From Robiginitomaculum sp. (lineage in GTDB: Bacteria > Pseudomonadota > Alphaproteobacteria > Caulobacterales > Maricaulaceae), in assembly GCA_021776615.1 (NCBI GenBank), contig JAJFFO010000007.1:248001-312000 (forward strand): 64,000 nt of DNA, read 5' to 3'. Each line of letters opens with the position of its first letter. Within the stretch, counting starts at the first letter, position 1. Under the pieces are notes generated by a model. It was given only the letters and a program-made list of their open reading frames with translations, did not search any database and was not told the DNA's origin. This document shows positions 38,034-47,275 of the stretch, piece after piece. The position numbers and the translations under genes were made by a program.

Positions 38034-38987
38034 TTACTCCGTATTTTTGGGGCTTTGATGGGAATCCGGCTTTAGGCTTTTATAGGCAAAAAGAGCGGCA
38101 CCATTGATGGCCGCCGACTGATAAATATTCACTATGGTGCCAATCAATAGTATTAGCACAAACGCAATAATGGTGGACGTGCTTAAAAATGTGTCGCGCA
38201 TTAATTGCGGCACATCGTCCGGATCCAATGTTTGAAGGATTGACGGGTCGCTCAGCCAGCCGGTTTCGGGCTGAGTATAAAACAGCAGGTTGGCGGGTGT
38301 ATTCAGCGCCACAGCGACCATGGCGAAAATCGCCAGCAACACAGAGAAGGCCAAAAACAAATTCCAGAAATGACCGCGCGTCAGCTGCCAACTGCCAAAA
38401 AACCGCAAGCGTTTTTCCGCAAAAGTCTGGGCAAAGACCAGGGAAAACCTGGTCGCCAAAAACATCATCATAAACGGCAAAATCAAAAACAGAGTTATGA
38501 GGCCAGACACTGAAAGCCAGTTCATTTGGTTATTACTGCCCCCCCAAACCATAAAGGTGGAAAGCCCGATCGGGGCCGCGAAAACACCTAGCAAAAACAG
38601 TAAGAGAATCACATAGAGGCGCACTTCATCTGCACCGAACCGATAAGCAAAAAAACTACCCCGCAACCCTTCGCCAGCATAGAAGCGAAACAAGGCTGCA
38701 CGGTTCAAGGTAACAGGAATATAGAGCAGTGCTATCAGAATCAAATATGGCGCAATCAACGGCTTGAGTTGTGCCGCACTGGTAAGAGTGCCAGCCTCAT
38801 TGTCGGAAAAAATTGGCGATAACAATTGAAAAAACCAATAAAGCATTGGCGTCAGCAGCAGCGCGTACAGCAATAAGAATGGCACGCCAAGGTAAAATAA
38901 AAGGTTCAGCCAATTTCCCTTGAGCGGCTTGAAAGCCGCCGCCAGAATATCACCCACCTCTAATACTGCCGCATTCGTATCACTCAT
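38034..38987 (-). CDS. polytopic membrane protein, paralogue B of the CPBP operon
   Basis: A 317-residue multi-span protein. It carries the shared blocks RFGADE at 116-121 and FGSWQLTRGHFW (TRGHFW at 203-208), aligning with paralogues A and C. The ATG at 38987 has AGGAC upstream and overlaps the end of paralogue A by eight bases; an in-frame start further up lies inside that gene. No catalytic residues are evident. Confidence 0.78.
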   Translation of the reverse strand: MSDTNAAVLEVGDILAAAFKPLKGNWLNLLFYLGVPFLLLYALLLTPMLYWFFQLLSPIFSDNEAGTLTSAAQLKPLIAPYLILIALLYIPVTLNRAALFRFYAGEGLRGSFFAYRFGADEVRLYVILLLFLLGVFAAPIGLSTFMVWGGSNNQMNWLSVSGLITLFLILPFMMMFLATRFSLVFAQTFAEKRLRFFGSWQLTRGHFWNLFLAFSVLLAIFAMVAVALNTPANLLFYTQPETGWLSDPSILQTLDPDDVPQLMRDTFLSTSTIIAFVLILLIGTIVNIYQSAAINGAALFAYKSLKPDSHQSPKNTE

Positions 38988-39861
38988 GATTATTGTCCTG
39001 ACTGGCGCGCAAACCGCGATAAAAAGTAACATACAGGCCGCTAATCGCGCCATTTATCGCCGGCCAAAGCATGGCCGAAAGCATAAAAAACCACAGCAGA
39101 GGGCGCAAATCTGCGGTGCTGATCAAGGCATTTTCCAAACCGCCATCCGCCGGATAGCTGGCAAAGATGATTTTGGCGTATTGCACCATGCCCGGTGCCA
39201 GCAACAGATAAAATGGCAATGCGGTCAACACCAGGGCTAAGGCCATGCGCCAGCCCTGGCCTTTGCTCCAACTCGCAGCTTCAAACACTACCACTCGGCC
39301 CTCAGCAATCACCGCCGGATAAGCAGGGGTAAAACGCGCAATGGTATAAAGCCCAAGCGCCGCAACCGCCGCGCCAAAGAACGTAACGGCCGCGATGCCG
39401 ATTGCCCCCGAATGCGCGAAAACGCTGGCTGGTTCGGTCTCGATAATGGCCGGGTCAACAGTGCTGGCAATCACCGCGCTAAGGCCAAAAATCGCCACCA
39501 ATGTGCCTAAAAAAACAATGAAAGTGGTAATCGCCGCCACCGCAAACATAGTCAGGAACAGCCGCGCTTCGTCCGCCCCAAATTGCAATCCCATCATCCC
39601 GCCCGACGGCATGCCCAGTCCACGGCGCAAATAGGCCGCAAAAAGCACGACCATTAAAGGAATTAAGGCGAGGCTCAGCAGAGCACTAAGGGTACCGACA
39701 CTGCTGGCCGCCGGAAAATACAGGCTAAGCCAGGCACTGATAATGTTGGCCAAGATGAACAGGCTGCCAGTCACATAAAGAAAAGCAATATTGCGACGCA
39801 AAAAGACAAATGCAGAAACTACACAGCGCAGCACGGGCACTTGCCCTTTTTTATCGGTCAT
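38980..39861 (-). CDS. polytopic membrane protein, paralogue A of the CPBP operon
   Basis: First gene of the five-gene operon; 293 residues with about six hydrophobic segments. The family blocks are QFGADE at 93-98 and EAASWSKGQGW (SKGQGW at 199-204), clearly homologous to the two downstream paralogues. Function unknown. It starts 11 bases after a perfect inverted repeat and presumed promoter, so that site controls the whole group. Confidence 0.78.
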   Translation of the reverse strand: MTDKKGQVPVLRCVVSAFVFLRRNIAFLYVTGSLFILANIISAWLSLYFPAASSVGTLSALLSLALIPLMVVLFAAYLRRGLGMPSGGMMGLQFGADEARLFLTMFAVAAITTFIVFLGTLVAIFGLSAVIASTVDPAIIETEPASVFAHSGAIGIAAVTFFGAAVAALGLYTIARFTPAYPAVIAEGRVVVFEAASWSKGQGWRMALALVLTALPFYLLLAPGMVQYAKIIFASYPADGGLENALISTADLRPLLWFFMLSAMLWPAINGAISGLYVTFYRGLRASQDNNHE

Positions 39862-39872
39862 ACATACCCACC

Positions 39873-39915
39873 CTTATCGTTATTCGATAAGCTCTCGTTT
39901 TGCTGGAAAAGTCAA
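39873..39915 (-). promoter_or_regulatory. inverted repeat and presumed promoter of the CPBP operon
   Basis: A perfect 7-base palindrome, CTTATCG (39873-39879), TTATT, CGATAAG (39885-39891), ends 12 bases before the first start codon. On the minus strand a -35-like TTGACT lies at 39910-39915, so the repeat falls where the -10 and start of transcription should be. The -10 hexamer itself is not clear. It looks like an operator; the regulator is unknown. Confidence 0.5.
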
Positions 39916-40014
39916 GATCATCAAGTCAAATGCCTGCATTATTCATCCGAATTGCGATTTTTGGCGACTGCTCACTCAGGTGCACGCTCCAATGACCTGC
40001 ACCACACTAATTGA

Positions 40015-41150
40015 TTAATTACCCATCTGAAAACGGAATTGCACTTCAATAAACTCACGGCAGGCTACCGGCGCATTGGGCATTGGTTTTGCGCGCCAGC
40101 CCATTACCGCTTTGACGGCAGAAGAGCCAAACTTCCTTGCTGGCACTTCTGCGGAAACTGTAACATCGTGTGGCACACCATCCTGATCCAGTGAGTATTG
40201 AACATAAGCGGCACCAACATAGCCTTGTGCGGCAGATCCCGCCGGGTAAACTGGTGGATCCCGGCTAATCCATTCAACCGGTTCACATGTTTCCGGGCGA
40301 CCCGTAATTTCAGGCTCCCGTATGTCGAGCAAATTGTTTTTTCGGGTTTTCGGCCGCAATCTTGCCCCCGCACTTGCGAGGTTTTCTTGTTTGAGAGTGA
40401 GAGTAGCTTCAACGACGTTGATCATAGCCAACCATGCCTGAGCCGCGCGAACAATTGAGCTCACGCGATCATAGCGCTGCGGACCCATAATATCAATAAC
40501 TTGCTGCAAATCAGATTGCGCTTCTTCTATGTCAGAAAAGTTGGATTGATTCAGTTTTGCCGCTGCTCGAAAAGCTTGAGAGATGCCAAAATGGGTGCGT
40601 TTTGCATCTCCATAGTATTATAAATACTCTGGGCCGCCGTGGATTGTTGGAGGGCCTCACCCCAATTGCGCCGCTTACCCGCGGCTGTCGTCAACACAAT
40701 ATGCGAGTGGAACAATGGGTAATTCGGTTCCAAATTGGCAGATGTGAAATCGCTTATCGCCAATTTCAACGCTTTAACATTAGACCTGTTTGGCTTGCCA
40801 ATGCCGATTGCCAATGCATTGATAAGTTGTGTGCTTTGTACGGTGAGCGCCCCATCGGGCAGGGATTTACTCAACGCCAAGGCTCGCTTGGCCGGGGTAA
40901 TCGCATCCTCGCGCGGTAGGTATCGTATTCGCAATTGAGCAAGGTTATAGGCAAGGATGGCGCTATAGTTTTTATTGTTGGCCTTTTCTGCTTCCTGCCA
41001 AGCTTTTTCACCTTCCCGCTCAGCGGTCAGAACATCACCCTGTGCCAGCGCCTCGGCATACGCCTTATAAGCTTCTACAATCGGCGAAGTGGCCTGCACG
41101 CCGCCAGCATACAGCAAAAAAGAACATGCAATCATCACTAACAACCGCAT
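40015..41150 (-). pseudogene. exported TPR-like protein with TonB-C domain, frameshifted
   Basis: Two overlapping reading frames form one protein. The 5' part (ATG at 41150, AGGG upstream) has a signal peptide (LLVMIACSFLLYAGGVQA) and helical TPR-like repeats, and stops at 40551. The 3' part, open in the neighbouring frame from about 40620 to 40015, ends in a TonB C-terminal-like domain (VEWISRDPPVYPAGSAAQGYVGAAYVQYSL). Adding one A to the AAAA run near 40607 joins them smoothly (MEMQKRTHFGISQAF). The intact protein would be about 378 residues. True decay and a base-call error both fit. Confidence 0.7.
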
Positions 41151-41232
41151 AATCATACCCTATACTATCCGTCGGTAGTAATAACACCTTTAACGCTTGA
41201 CGCAAGCATAAGCACAATCAATACCCCCCGCT

Positions 41233-42615
41233 ATGACTATAAAACCTATACATATTGTCGGCGGCGGCCTTGCTGGCTCCGAAGCGGCATGGCAGTGCGC
41301 CAAACAAGGCGTCCCGGCAATCATTCACGAAATGCGCCCGGTGCGCGGTACCGACGCGCATTTGACCGACAAGCTGGCGGAACTGGTGTGTTCCAACTCG
41401 TTTCGCTCAGACGATCACGAGAATAATGCCGTGGGCCTGTTGCATGAAGAAATGCGCCGGTGCGGCTCGCTCATCATGCAATGCGCTGATCAGCATAAGG
41501 TTCCGGCCGGTGGTGCACTGGCGGTGGATCGCGAGGGCTTTTCGGCGGCAGTGAGCGCCGCTTTGCATGACCACCCGCTGGTGCAGATTGAGCGCGGCGA
41601 GGTTGATGCCCTGCCGCCCCCGGCGTGGGACAATGTGATTATCGCCACCGGGCCGCTGACGTCGCCCGGCTTGAGCCGTGCCATACTCGACCTCACCGGC
41701 GAGGACGCCCTCGCCTTTTTCGATGCCATTGCGCCAATCGTGCATCGCGACAGCATTGATTTTGACACGGCGTGGTTTCAGTCGCGCTATGATAAAGGCG
41801 ACGGCGCGGACTATATAAACTGCCCGATGGACAAGGCCCAATATGAAGACTTTATCCGGGCGCTCAATCAAGGCGAGAAGACGGTTTTCAAGGAATGGGA
41901 GAAGGACACGCCCTATTTTGAAAGTTGCCTGCCCGTTGAAGTTATGGCCGAGCGTGGCCCCGAAACCCTCAGATACGGCCCGCTAAAGCCCGTTGGCCTT
42001 ACCAACGAGCACAAGCCGGAGGAAAAGGCTTACGCCATTGTGCAATTGCGCCAGGATAATGCTTTGGCGACGCTGTATAATATGGTCGGCTTTCAAACCA
42101 AGTTGAAATATGGCGCGCAGCAAGAGATTTTTCGCACCATTCCGGGCCTGCAAAATGCCGAGTTTGCCCGCCTTGGCGGCATTCACCGCAACACGTTTCT
42201 CAACGCGCCAGTGGTTTTGGACGAAAGCCTGCGCCTTAAAGCGCAGCCGCGCCTGCGCTTTGCCGGACAAATTACCGGGGTTGAGGGTTATGTGGAAAGC
42301 GCCGCCTGCGGGTTGCTGACCGGACGCTTTGCTGCCGCAGAGCGATTGCAACAGCAAAAACAATTTCCGCCAGTATCCACCGCTTTGGGCGCATTATTAT
42401 CGCACCTGACCGGCGGGCATATCGCCGGGAAAAATAGTTTTCAACCGATGAATATAAACTTTGGCCTTTTCCCGCCAATAGAGGCGCCGAATAAAGATGA
42501 GAACGGTAAAAGATTGCGTGGAAAAGAGAAAACACGCGCCAAGAGACGTCTTATTACAGCGCGAGCGCTTGACGATTTGGCTAACTGGACCTTGAGTGGG
42601 GCAGCCGGGTCTTGA
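41233..42615 (+). CDS. trmFO: tRNA uracil-5 methyltransferase, folate/FAD dependent
   Basis: Makes m5U54 in tRNA using methylene-tetrahydrofolate and FADH2. The 460-residue protein has the FAD-binding start [15 protein letters not shown] at residues 7-21, then HEMRP and [12 protein letters not shown], and a C-terminal FAD-domain with [16 protein letters not shown], all typical of TrmFO (formerly Gid). Full length. TrmFO in Proteobacteria is essentially alphaproteobacterial (and a few delta groups), which supports the assignment of the window. Confidence 0.96.
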   Translation: MTIKPIHIVGGGLAGSEAAWQCAKQGVPAIIHEMRPVRGTDAHLTDKLAELVCSNSFRSDDHENNAVGLLHEEMRRCGSLIMQCADQHKVPAGGALAVDREGFSAAVSAALHDHPLVQIERGEVDALPPPAWDNVIIATGPLTSPGLSRAILDLTGEDALAFFDAIAPIVHRDSIDFDTAWFQSRYDKGDGADYINCPMDKAQYEDFIRALNQGEKTVFKEWEKDTPYFESCLPVEVMAERGPETLRYGPLKPVGLTNEHKPEEKAYAIVQLRQDNALATLYNMVGFQTKLKYGAQQEIFRTIPGLQNAEFARLGGIHRNTFLNAPVVLDESLRLKAQPRLRFAGQITGVEGYVESAACGLLTGRFAAAERLQQQKQFPPVSTALGALLSHLTGGHIAGKNSFQPMNINFGLFPPIEAPNKDENGKRLRGKEKTRAKRRLITARALDDLANWTLSGAAGS

Positions 42616-42633
42616 GGGGAGTAGTTTACGCGT

Positions 42634-43467
42634 ATGATTTTGCCGCCGCTTCACAAATTGAACACCGGTTTTTCTTGGCCAACGCGCCAGCACAACACGC
42701 TGAGGCGGCTCGCCGTTGAAGAAATTTCAAATTTTGATGAACATGGCTATATCATTGTAAACAATGTTCTAAGCGCCGATGAATTGGCGACACTTATCCC
42801 CATTATTGATCGGTTGGAGTCTCGTGAAACCGAAACGGTTTTGACCATGGAGGGGCATGAGCCGGTAAAGTTTACGGCCAGCCAAATGACCTTTGCCTGC
42901 AATTTGGCCTGCGAGAATCAACATCTTCGGGCCATGGCCAGCAGCCCGTTAATGTGCGATTTGATGCACGACCTTATTGGGCCTGATGTTCGCCTGTATT
43001 GGGATCAGGCGGTTTACAAAAAGCCCAATAACGCCACCAACTTTACCTGGCATCAAGATAATGGCTACACTTTTATTGAACCGCAAGACTACATCACCTG
43101 CTGGTTAGCGCTTACCGATGCCGATGCATCTAACGGCTGCCCATGGGTGTTGCCGGGCCTGCATCGCTACGGCACCTTTGCCCACGATCAAAGCAAAGAA
43201 GGCTTGGCGGTCTCCGGGCTCGATCAAGAAAATATCGCCGACCGTGCCCTATGCACGCCATTGAAAGCCGGCGACATGGTGGTGTTTTCCTCGCTAACAC
43301 CGCACATGACCGGCCCCAACCTCACCGGCAAAACGAGGAAGGCGATGATCTTGCAATACTGTACCGATAGCTCGATCAGCGTAAATTCCAATGGCCATCG
43401 CGAGCCGTTAAATAATCCCCATGCACGCTTTCCTATCTTGAAAGATGGTCGCCCGCTAACGACGTGA
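42634..43467 (+). CDS. phytanoyl-CoA dioxygenase (PhyH) family protein
   Basis: Fe(II)/2-oxoglutarate-dependent dioxygenase of 277 residues, substrate unknown. The iron-binding triad is visible: H140 and D142 (WHQDNGY) and H224 (LTPHMTG), with R235 as the likely 2-oxoglutarate anchor. It starts 18 bases after the trmFO stop, so it may share its transcript, though the ribosome-binding site is weak. Relatives include ectoine hydroxylases and small-molecule hydroxylases; nothing here decides between them. Confidence 0.87.
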   Translation: MILPPLHKLNTGFSWPTRQHNTLRRLAVEEISNFDEHGYIIVNNVLSADELATLIPIIDRLESRETETVLTMEGHEPVKFTASQMTFACNLACENQHLRAMASSPLMCDLMHDLIGPDVRLYWDQAVYKKPNNATNFTWHQDNGYTFIEPQDYITCWLALTDADASNGCPWVLPGLHRYGTFAHDQSKEGLAVSGLDQENIADRALCTPLKAGDMVVFSSLTPHMTGPNLTGKTRKAMILQYCTDSSISVNSNGHREPLNNPHARFPILKDGRPLTT

Positions 43468-43575
43468 ATCCTCACCTGTGGCATATTACGGTTTAGTAAG
43501 ATTAGCCACCTTGGTTTGCCTTGTTAACGCGCGTGGGGATAAACTCGAAATTGCTGAACTTTTAAGGGGAATAAT

Positions 43576-45516
43576 ATGCGGTACTTGGCGCTGATTTTTA
43601 TATTCTTTTCGTTTTTTGAGATGGCACACGCCGCCTCGGCGCCGCCGGTACGCGCTTTTGCCGGACCCGGGGAGGTTTCTCTGATCGCCTTGTCGCCCCG
43701 CGGTGATCGTATGGCATTTTATATGCACGCTACGGATCGCGCGCTCATTATCATCAACGGTATTGATGGCGGCGAACCGCAATCATTTGAGATGAGCGGC
43801 GTCTCCCCGCGCCTCATACGGTGGGTTGGCGATGATCATATAATCGTCGTCGTCGAAAGAATGGAACGGTTTGGTGGCCGGCGCGGCAAAGCGCAAAACC
43901 TGCCTGTTTTTCGTACTATGGCCATTGATTTGCAATCGGGAAAGTCCATCCCTTTATTGGAGAACTCCCGCAAGCAGTTGACCATGGGCCGGTTGGCGCG
44001 CGCCAATCGCGACCTTGGCCGGGTTGTCGGCGTTAATCACAGCGCCAAAACGGTTTTAATTCCTGCACGGACCGATCTTGGGTCTCTCGATCTGATGGAA
44101 GTTTCGGTAGAGAATGGCAGCATAGTGCAATCCCATTCCGGCCAATCGCGCACCAATCGCTGGGCTGTTGATCGCCATGGCAAGCCGGTTGCCCGCAGCA
44201 ATGTGCTGCAAAACCCCAGCAGGGTCACCTTGGAGATAAAGGGCGGCGATGGCTGGAACACGGCAATGGAACAGGGTGTTGATTACCATCCCTTGCGCCT
44301 GATGGGGCAAGCCTTTGATGACAGCAATATCGTCGTGGCGCTGGAATTACCGGGTGATGAAAATTTGAAATATTACGCGGTAAATTCGACAGGTTCGGCA
44401 AAGACGCCCTTGGCAACGTTAGACGGCCATGATTTGGGCGAGCCGATTCATGACCCTTATTCCAACCTTGTGGTGGGAGTGAATTATATAAAGGACAAAA
44501 CTGAAACGATCTTTTTTGACCCACAATTGCAGGCCGCCTTCACCAAATTGGAGCGATCATTTGGCGGCAAATCCTTGAAAATAACCTCATGGAGTAAAGA
44601 CCGCACAGCATTTATTGTGGCGATGAACCCACCCGGCGAACCCGATTCCTATTTCCTTTACCGCCCGGCTAACAATAAATTTTCGCTGATATCGCACGCT
44701 CGACCAAGCCTGATTAAGGGCGCGATGGGGCAAGTGGAACCATTTCCCTATACCAGCCGTAATGGCACGGCATTACGGGCCTATCTCACCCTTCCCACTG
44801 ACAAAAAGTCTAACCTGCCATTGGTCGTGGTACTGCCCGACGGCACCACTGGGCGCGCTAGCCAGGATTATCAATGGATGGCGCAAATGCTTGCCGCCAA
44901 TGGCTATGCGGTCCTGCAAACCAACTATACCGGCAGTTTGGGACTGGGCCGCAGCTTTCGCACCAAGGGGCAGGGAAAATGGGGCAGCACCATTCGCCAT
45001 GACATTGATGATGGCGTGAAAGCACTTATCGATCGCGGTATTGTTAATGGCAAAAAAATCTGCGTCTTTGGCACCGGTGCTGGTGGGCTTGCGGCGCTGC
45101 TCGGTGCGGCCGCGCCTGATAACATATACGCTTGTGCGGCAGCCTATGCGCCGTTGAGCAACCCAAAATCCTATCTGGAAAGTTTGCGTCGGCGCGCCGG
45201 CCCGCCATCACGTTTTTTGCAAAACCTCGAGCATACCTTTCTCGGCCCGAATGGCGCCGCAAACCCCGACAGTATTTCTCCAGGGGCGAGCAATGGACCC
45301 GCCATTACCGTGCCGCTATTGTTGATTCACCCCACTGATGATGGGCAAATTCCGGTAACGCAAAGCCGGGATTTACAACGCAAGCTCAAAAGCAGCAATG
45401 GCGACGTCACCCTCATTGAGCTTGATAATTCTGATCACGCCATGCGCCTGGAAAGCAGCCGCATTGAGACCGGCGAAGCCTTGCTTGGCTTCTTGAAAAA
45501 GTCGGGAGTGAAATAA
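43576..45516 (+). CDS. exported S9-like protein lacking the catalytic serine
   Basis: A 646-residue protein shaped like a prolyl-oligopeptidase/acylaminoacyl-peptidase: signal peptide to about residue 20 (AHA cleavage), beta-propeller-like middle, and an alpha/beta-hydrolase C-domain. The nucleophile elbow reads GTGAGG, so Gly501 replaces the Ser of the usual GxSxGG, and the oxyanion motif HGGP is replaced by PDGTT (421-425). Asp (HPTDDGQIP, 588-589) and H621 (SDHAM) remain. It is probably a non-catalytic member with a binding role. AAGGGG precedes the ATG. Confidence 0.85.
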   Translation: MRYLALIFIFFSFFEMAHAASAPPVRAFAGPGEVSLIALSPRGDRMAFYMHATDRALIIINGIDGGEPQSFEMSGVSPRLIRWVGDDHIIVVVERMERFGGRRGKAQNLPVFRTMAIDLQSGKSIPLLENSRKQLTMGRLARANRDLGRVVGVNHSAKTVLIPARTDLGSLDLMEVSVENGSIVQSHSGQSRTNRWAVDRHGKPVARSNVLQNPSRVTLEIKGGDGWNTAMEQGVDYHPLRLMGQAFDDSNIVVALELPGDENLKYYAVNSTGSAKTPLATLDGHDLGEPIHDPYSNLVVGVNYIKDKTETIFFDPQLQAAFTKLERSFGGKSLKITSWSKDRTAFIVAMNPPGEPDSYFLYRPANNKFSLISHARPSLIKGAMGQVEPFPYTSRNGTALRAYLTLPTDKKSNLPLVVVLPDGTTGRASQDYQWMAQMLAANGYAVLQTNYTGSLGLGRSFRTKGQGKWGSTIRHDIDDGVKALIDRGIVNGKKICVFGTGAGGLAALLGAAAPDNIYACAAAYAPLSNPKSYLESLRRRAGPPSRFLQNLEHTFLGPNGAANPDSISPGASNGPAITVPLLLIHPTDDGQIPVTQSRDLQRKLKSSNGDVTLIELDNSDHAMRLESSRIETGEALLGFLKKSGVK

Positions 45517-45574
45517 AATTTTCCACCATCACGCGATGAAGGTGGCCGACCCGGTCAGCTTCTTTATTTTCCAT

Positions 45575-45609
45575 AAAAAAAGCCCCGGCGCTGAGCGTCG
45601 GGGCTTTTT
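45575..45609. terminator. bidirectional rho-independent terminator
   Basis: GCCCCGGCGC (45582-45591), loop TGA, GCGTCGGGGC (45595-45604): a ten-pair stem with one G-T pair, flanked by seven A on the left and five T on the right. It lies between the convergent S9-like and PuuD-N-like genes and can serve both. Confidence 0.92.
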
Positions 45610-45625
45610 CGTAATGGATAGCTTA

Positions 45626-46237
45626 TTATCCAAAAAGCGTCTGTGCGCCGGCCATAGCCACCAACATTGGCAGAGACAGCAAGGTATTTGTCCGCGAGAA
45701 CAACATGGCCTTGCGCGCTGCCGCAGGCTTGGCCTCGGCAGGGGCATCAATAAGGCCCAAAGCGATTTTCTGATTAGGCCAGATAATCGCCCACACATTG
45801 AACGCCATAATAATACCAAGCCACATGCCAACGCCCAAAAAGACGTGCTGCGCATTAGTGAAACTTTCCATGGCACCAAGGCTCAGCGTCTGCATCAAAT
45901 ACCCACGGTGACCCGCGACCAATAGGCCGGTAAGCAAGGTCGCCGCTGCGCCCCAACGAAACCAAAACAATGCCGCTGGCGCAATAACTTTGCCAATGGC
46001 CGGTTTTTGTTCATCGGGAATTTTTGCCATATTGGGAATTTGAACAAAATTGAAATACCACAACAGACCGATCCACATCACCCCGGAAACCACATGGGTC
46101 CAGCGCAAAAAGGCCATGACGACGGCCCCGCCAGAATACCCATCACCGGAAACCGCGTAATAGAGTGCGTACATCAAAATTGCCAGAATGACCGACAAAA
46201 TCATCGTTGATCGTAAGTTAGAAAGAATAGCTGCCAT
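45626..46237 (-). CDS. urate-hydroxylase PuuD N-domain-like membrane protein
   Basis: A 203-residue protein with about five membrane helices. The block FLRWTHVVSGVMWIGLLWYFNFVQIP and the later AQHVFLGVGMWLGIIMAFNVWAIIWP fit the membrane domain of PuuD-type proteins (Urate_ox_N family), whose histidines may bind haem. The cytochrome c part of full PuuD is absent and no urate genes are nearby, so urate oxidation should not be assumed. The ATG at 46237 has AAGGGG before it. Its promoter holds a nine-base C tract on the coding strand. Confidence 0.8.
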   Translation of the reverse strand: MAAILSNLRSTMILSVILAILMYALYYAVSGDGYSGGAVVMAFLRWTHVVSGVMWIGLLWYFNFVQIPNMAKIPDEQKPAIGKVIAPAALFWFRWGAAATLLTGLLVAGHRGYLMQTLSLGAMESFTNAQHVFLGVGMWLGIIMAFNVWAIIWPNQKIALGLIDAPAEAKPAAARKAMLFSRTNTLLSLPMLVAMAGAQTLFG

Positions 46238-46265
46238 GAGAACCCCTTGGAATCTGTGAAGGCGC

Positions 46266-46296
46266 ATTATGACTCAGAAACGGGGGGGGGCGTCAA
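46266..46296 (-). promoter_or_regulatory. promoter with a G9/C9 spacer tract
   Basis: On the minus strand, TTGACG (46291-46296) and CATAAT (46266-46271) are separated by 19 bases, nine of which are an unbroken C run (46282-46290, read as G on the plus strand). Two fewer C would give the optimal 17-base spacer. The -10 is about 28 bases before the start codon of the PuuD-N-like gene. This is the arrangement of slipped-strand, phase-variable promoters. Confidence 0.65.
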
Positions 46297-46325
46297 TCCG
46301 CCGCACGCGGCAGAAGTGATTTATT

Positions 46326-47258
46326 TTAGCTGTCCGCATCACCGCGATGAACGCCAAGAACCAGCAAAAACGGCGCGGCGATGAAAATTGACGAATAGGT
46401 GCCCACCAGCACGCCCCAAATCATCGCAAAGGAGAAACCACGCAACACTTCCCCGCCAAGGAAAAACAGCGCCAACAAAGCCAGCAAGGTGGTGACCGAC
46501 GTAATGGTCGTGCGCGACAGGGTTTCGTTGATCGACTGATTAAGCACATCCAACAAACTCATACGCTTATATTTACGCAAGTTTTCGCGGATGCGGTCAT
46601 ACACCACCACGGTGTCATTCATCGAATAGCCAACAATGGTCAAAATAGCGGCGATGATGGAGAGGTTAAATTCGAGCTTGGAAATGGAAAACATACCAAT
46701 GGTCAGAATCACGTCATGGGCCAAAGCGATCACGGCACCGACGGAAAACTGCCATTCAAACCGAAACCAGATATAGATCAGCATACTGATCAGCGCGCCC
46801 AATACCGCGTAAATGCCGGCCTTGACCAACTCGCCAGAAACCTTGGGGCTGATGGCCGAAGATGCCTGATAGGTCAAATCATCAATCTGCGCATCAAGGG
46901 CGGTTTTAACCGCGCCAATAGCAGATTCTTGCGTATTTTGCCCTTCAATTCCCGCACCTTCCTGCAGCTCAAGCCGGATGCGCACCACTGAATCGGCGCC
47001 AAAATTTTGCACCTGCACATCGCCCAAATTCAAATCGGAGACAATATTGCGGATTTTGGTTAAATCTGCCGGTCCCTGTGTTTCGACTTGAATTTGCGTG
47101 CCGCCCCGAAAATCGATACCGAAATTCAACCCCATCATCAAAAATGCGGCGACGGAAATAATAAGAGCCAGGCCGGAAACCGAAAAGGCAATAAAGCGCT
47201 GTTGCACAAATGGGATTTTGGTGCCGAGCGGAATAAAGCGGGAAAGGGCAAATGCCAT
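46326..47258 (-). CDS. secF: protein translocase subunit SecF
   Basis: Inner-membrane partner of SecD that uses the proton gradient to finish Sec export. The 310-residue protein starts MAFALSRFIPLG, has the NFGIDFRGGTQIQV block after the first helix, and the C-terminal SecD/SecF membrane region with SIIAAILTIVGYSMNDTVVVYDRIREN. The ATG at 47258 is preceded by AGGAA. It follows secD by 17 bases. Confidence 0.96.
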   Translation of the reverse strand: MAFALSRFIPLGTKIPFVQQRFIAFSVSGLALIISVAAFLMMGLNFGIDFRGGTQIQVETQGPADLTKIRNIVSDLNLGDVQVQNFGADSVVRIRLELQEGAGIEGQNTQESAIGAVKTALDAQIDDLTYQASSAISPKVSGELVKAGIYAVLGALISMLIYIWFRFEWQFSVGAVIALAHDVILTIGMFSISKLEFNLSIIAAILTIVGYSMNDTVVVYDRIRENLRKYKRMSLLDVLNQSINETLSRTTITSVTTLLALLALFFLGGEVLRGFSFAMIWGVLVGTYSSIFIAAPFLLVLGVHRGDADS

Positions 47259-47275
47259 TGTAGAATTCCTGTTGG

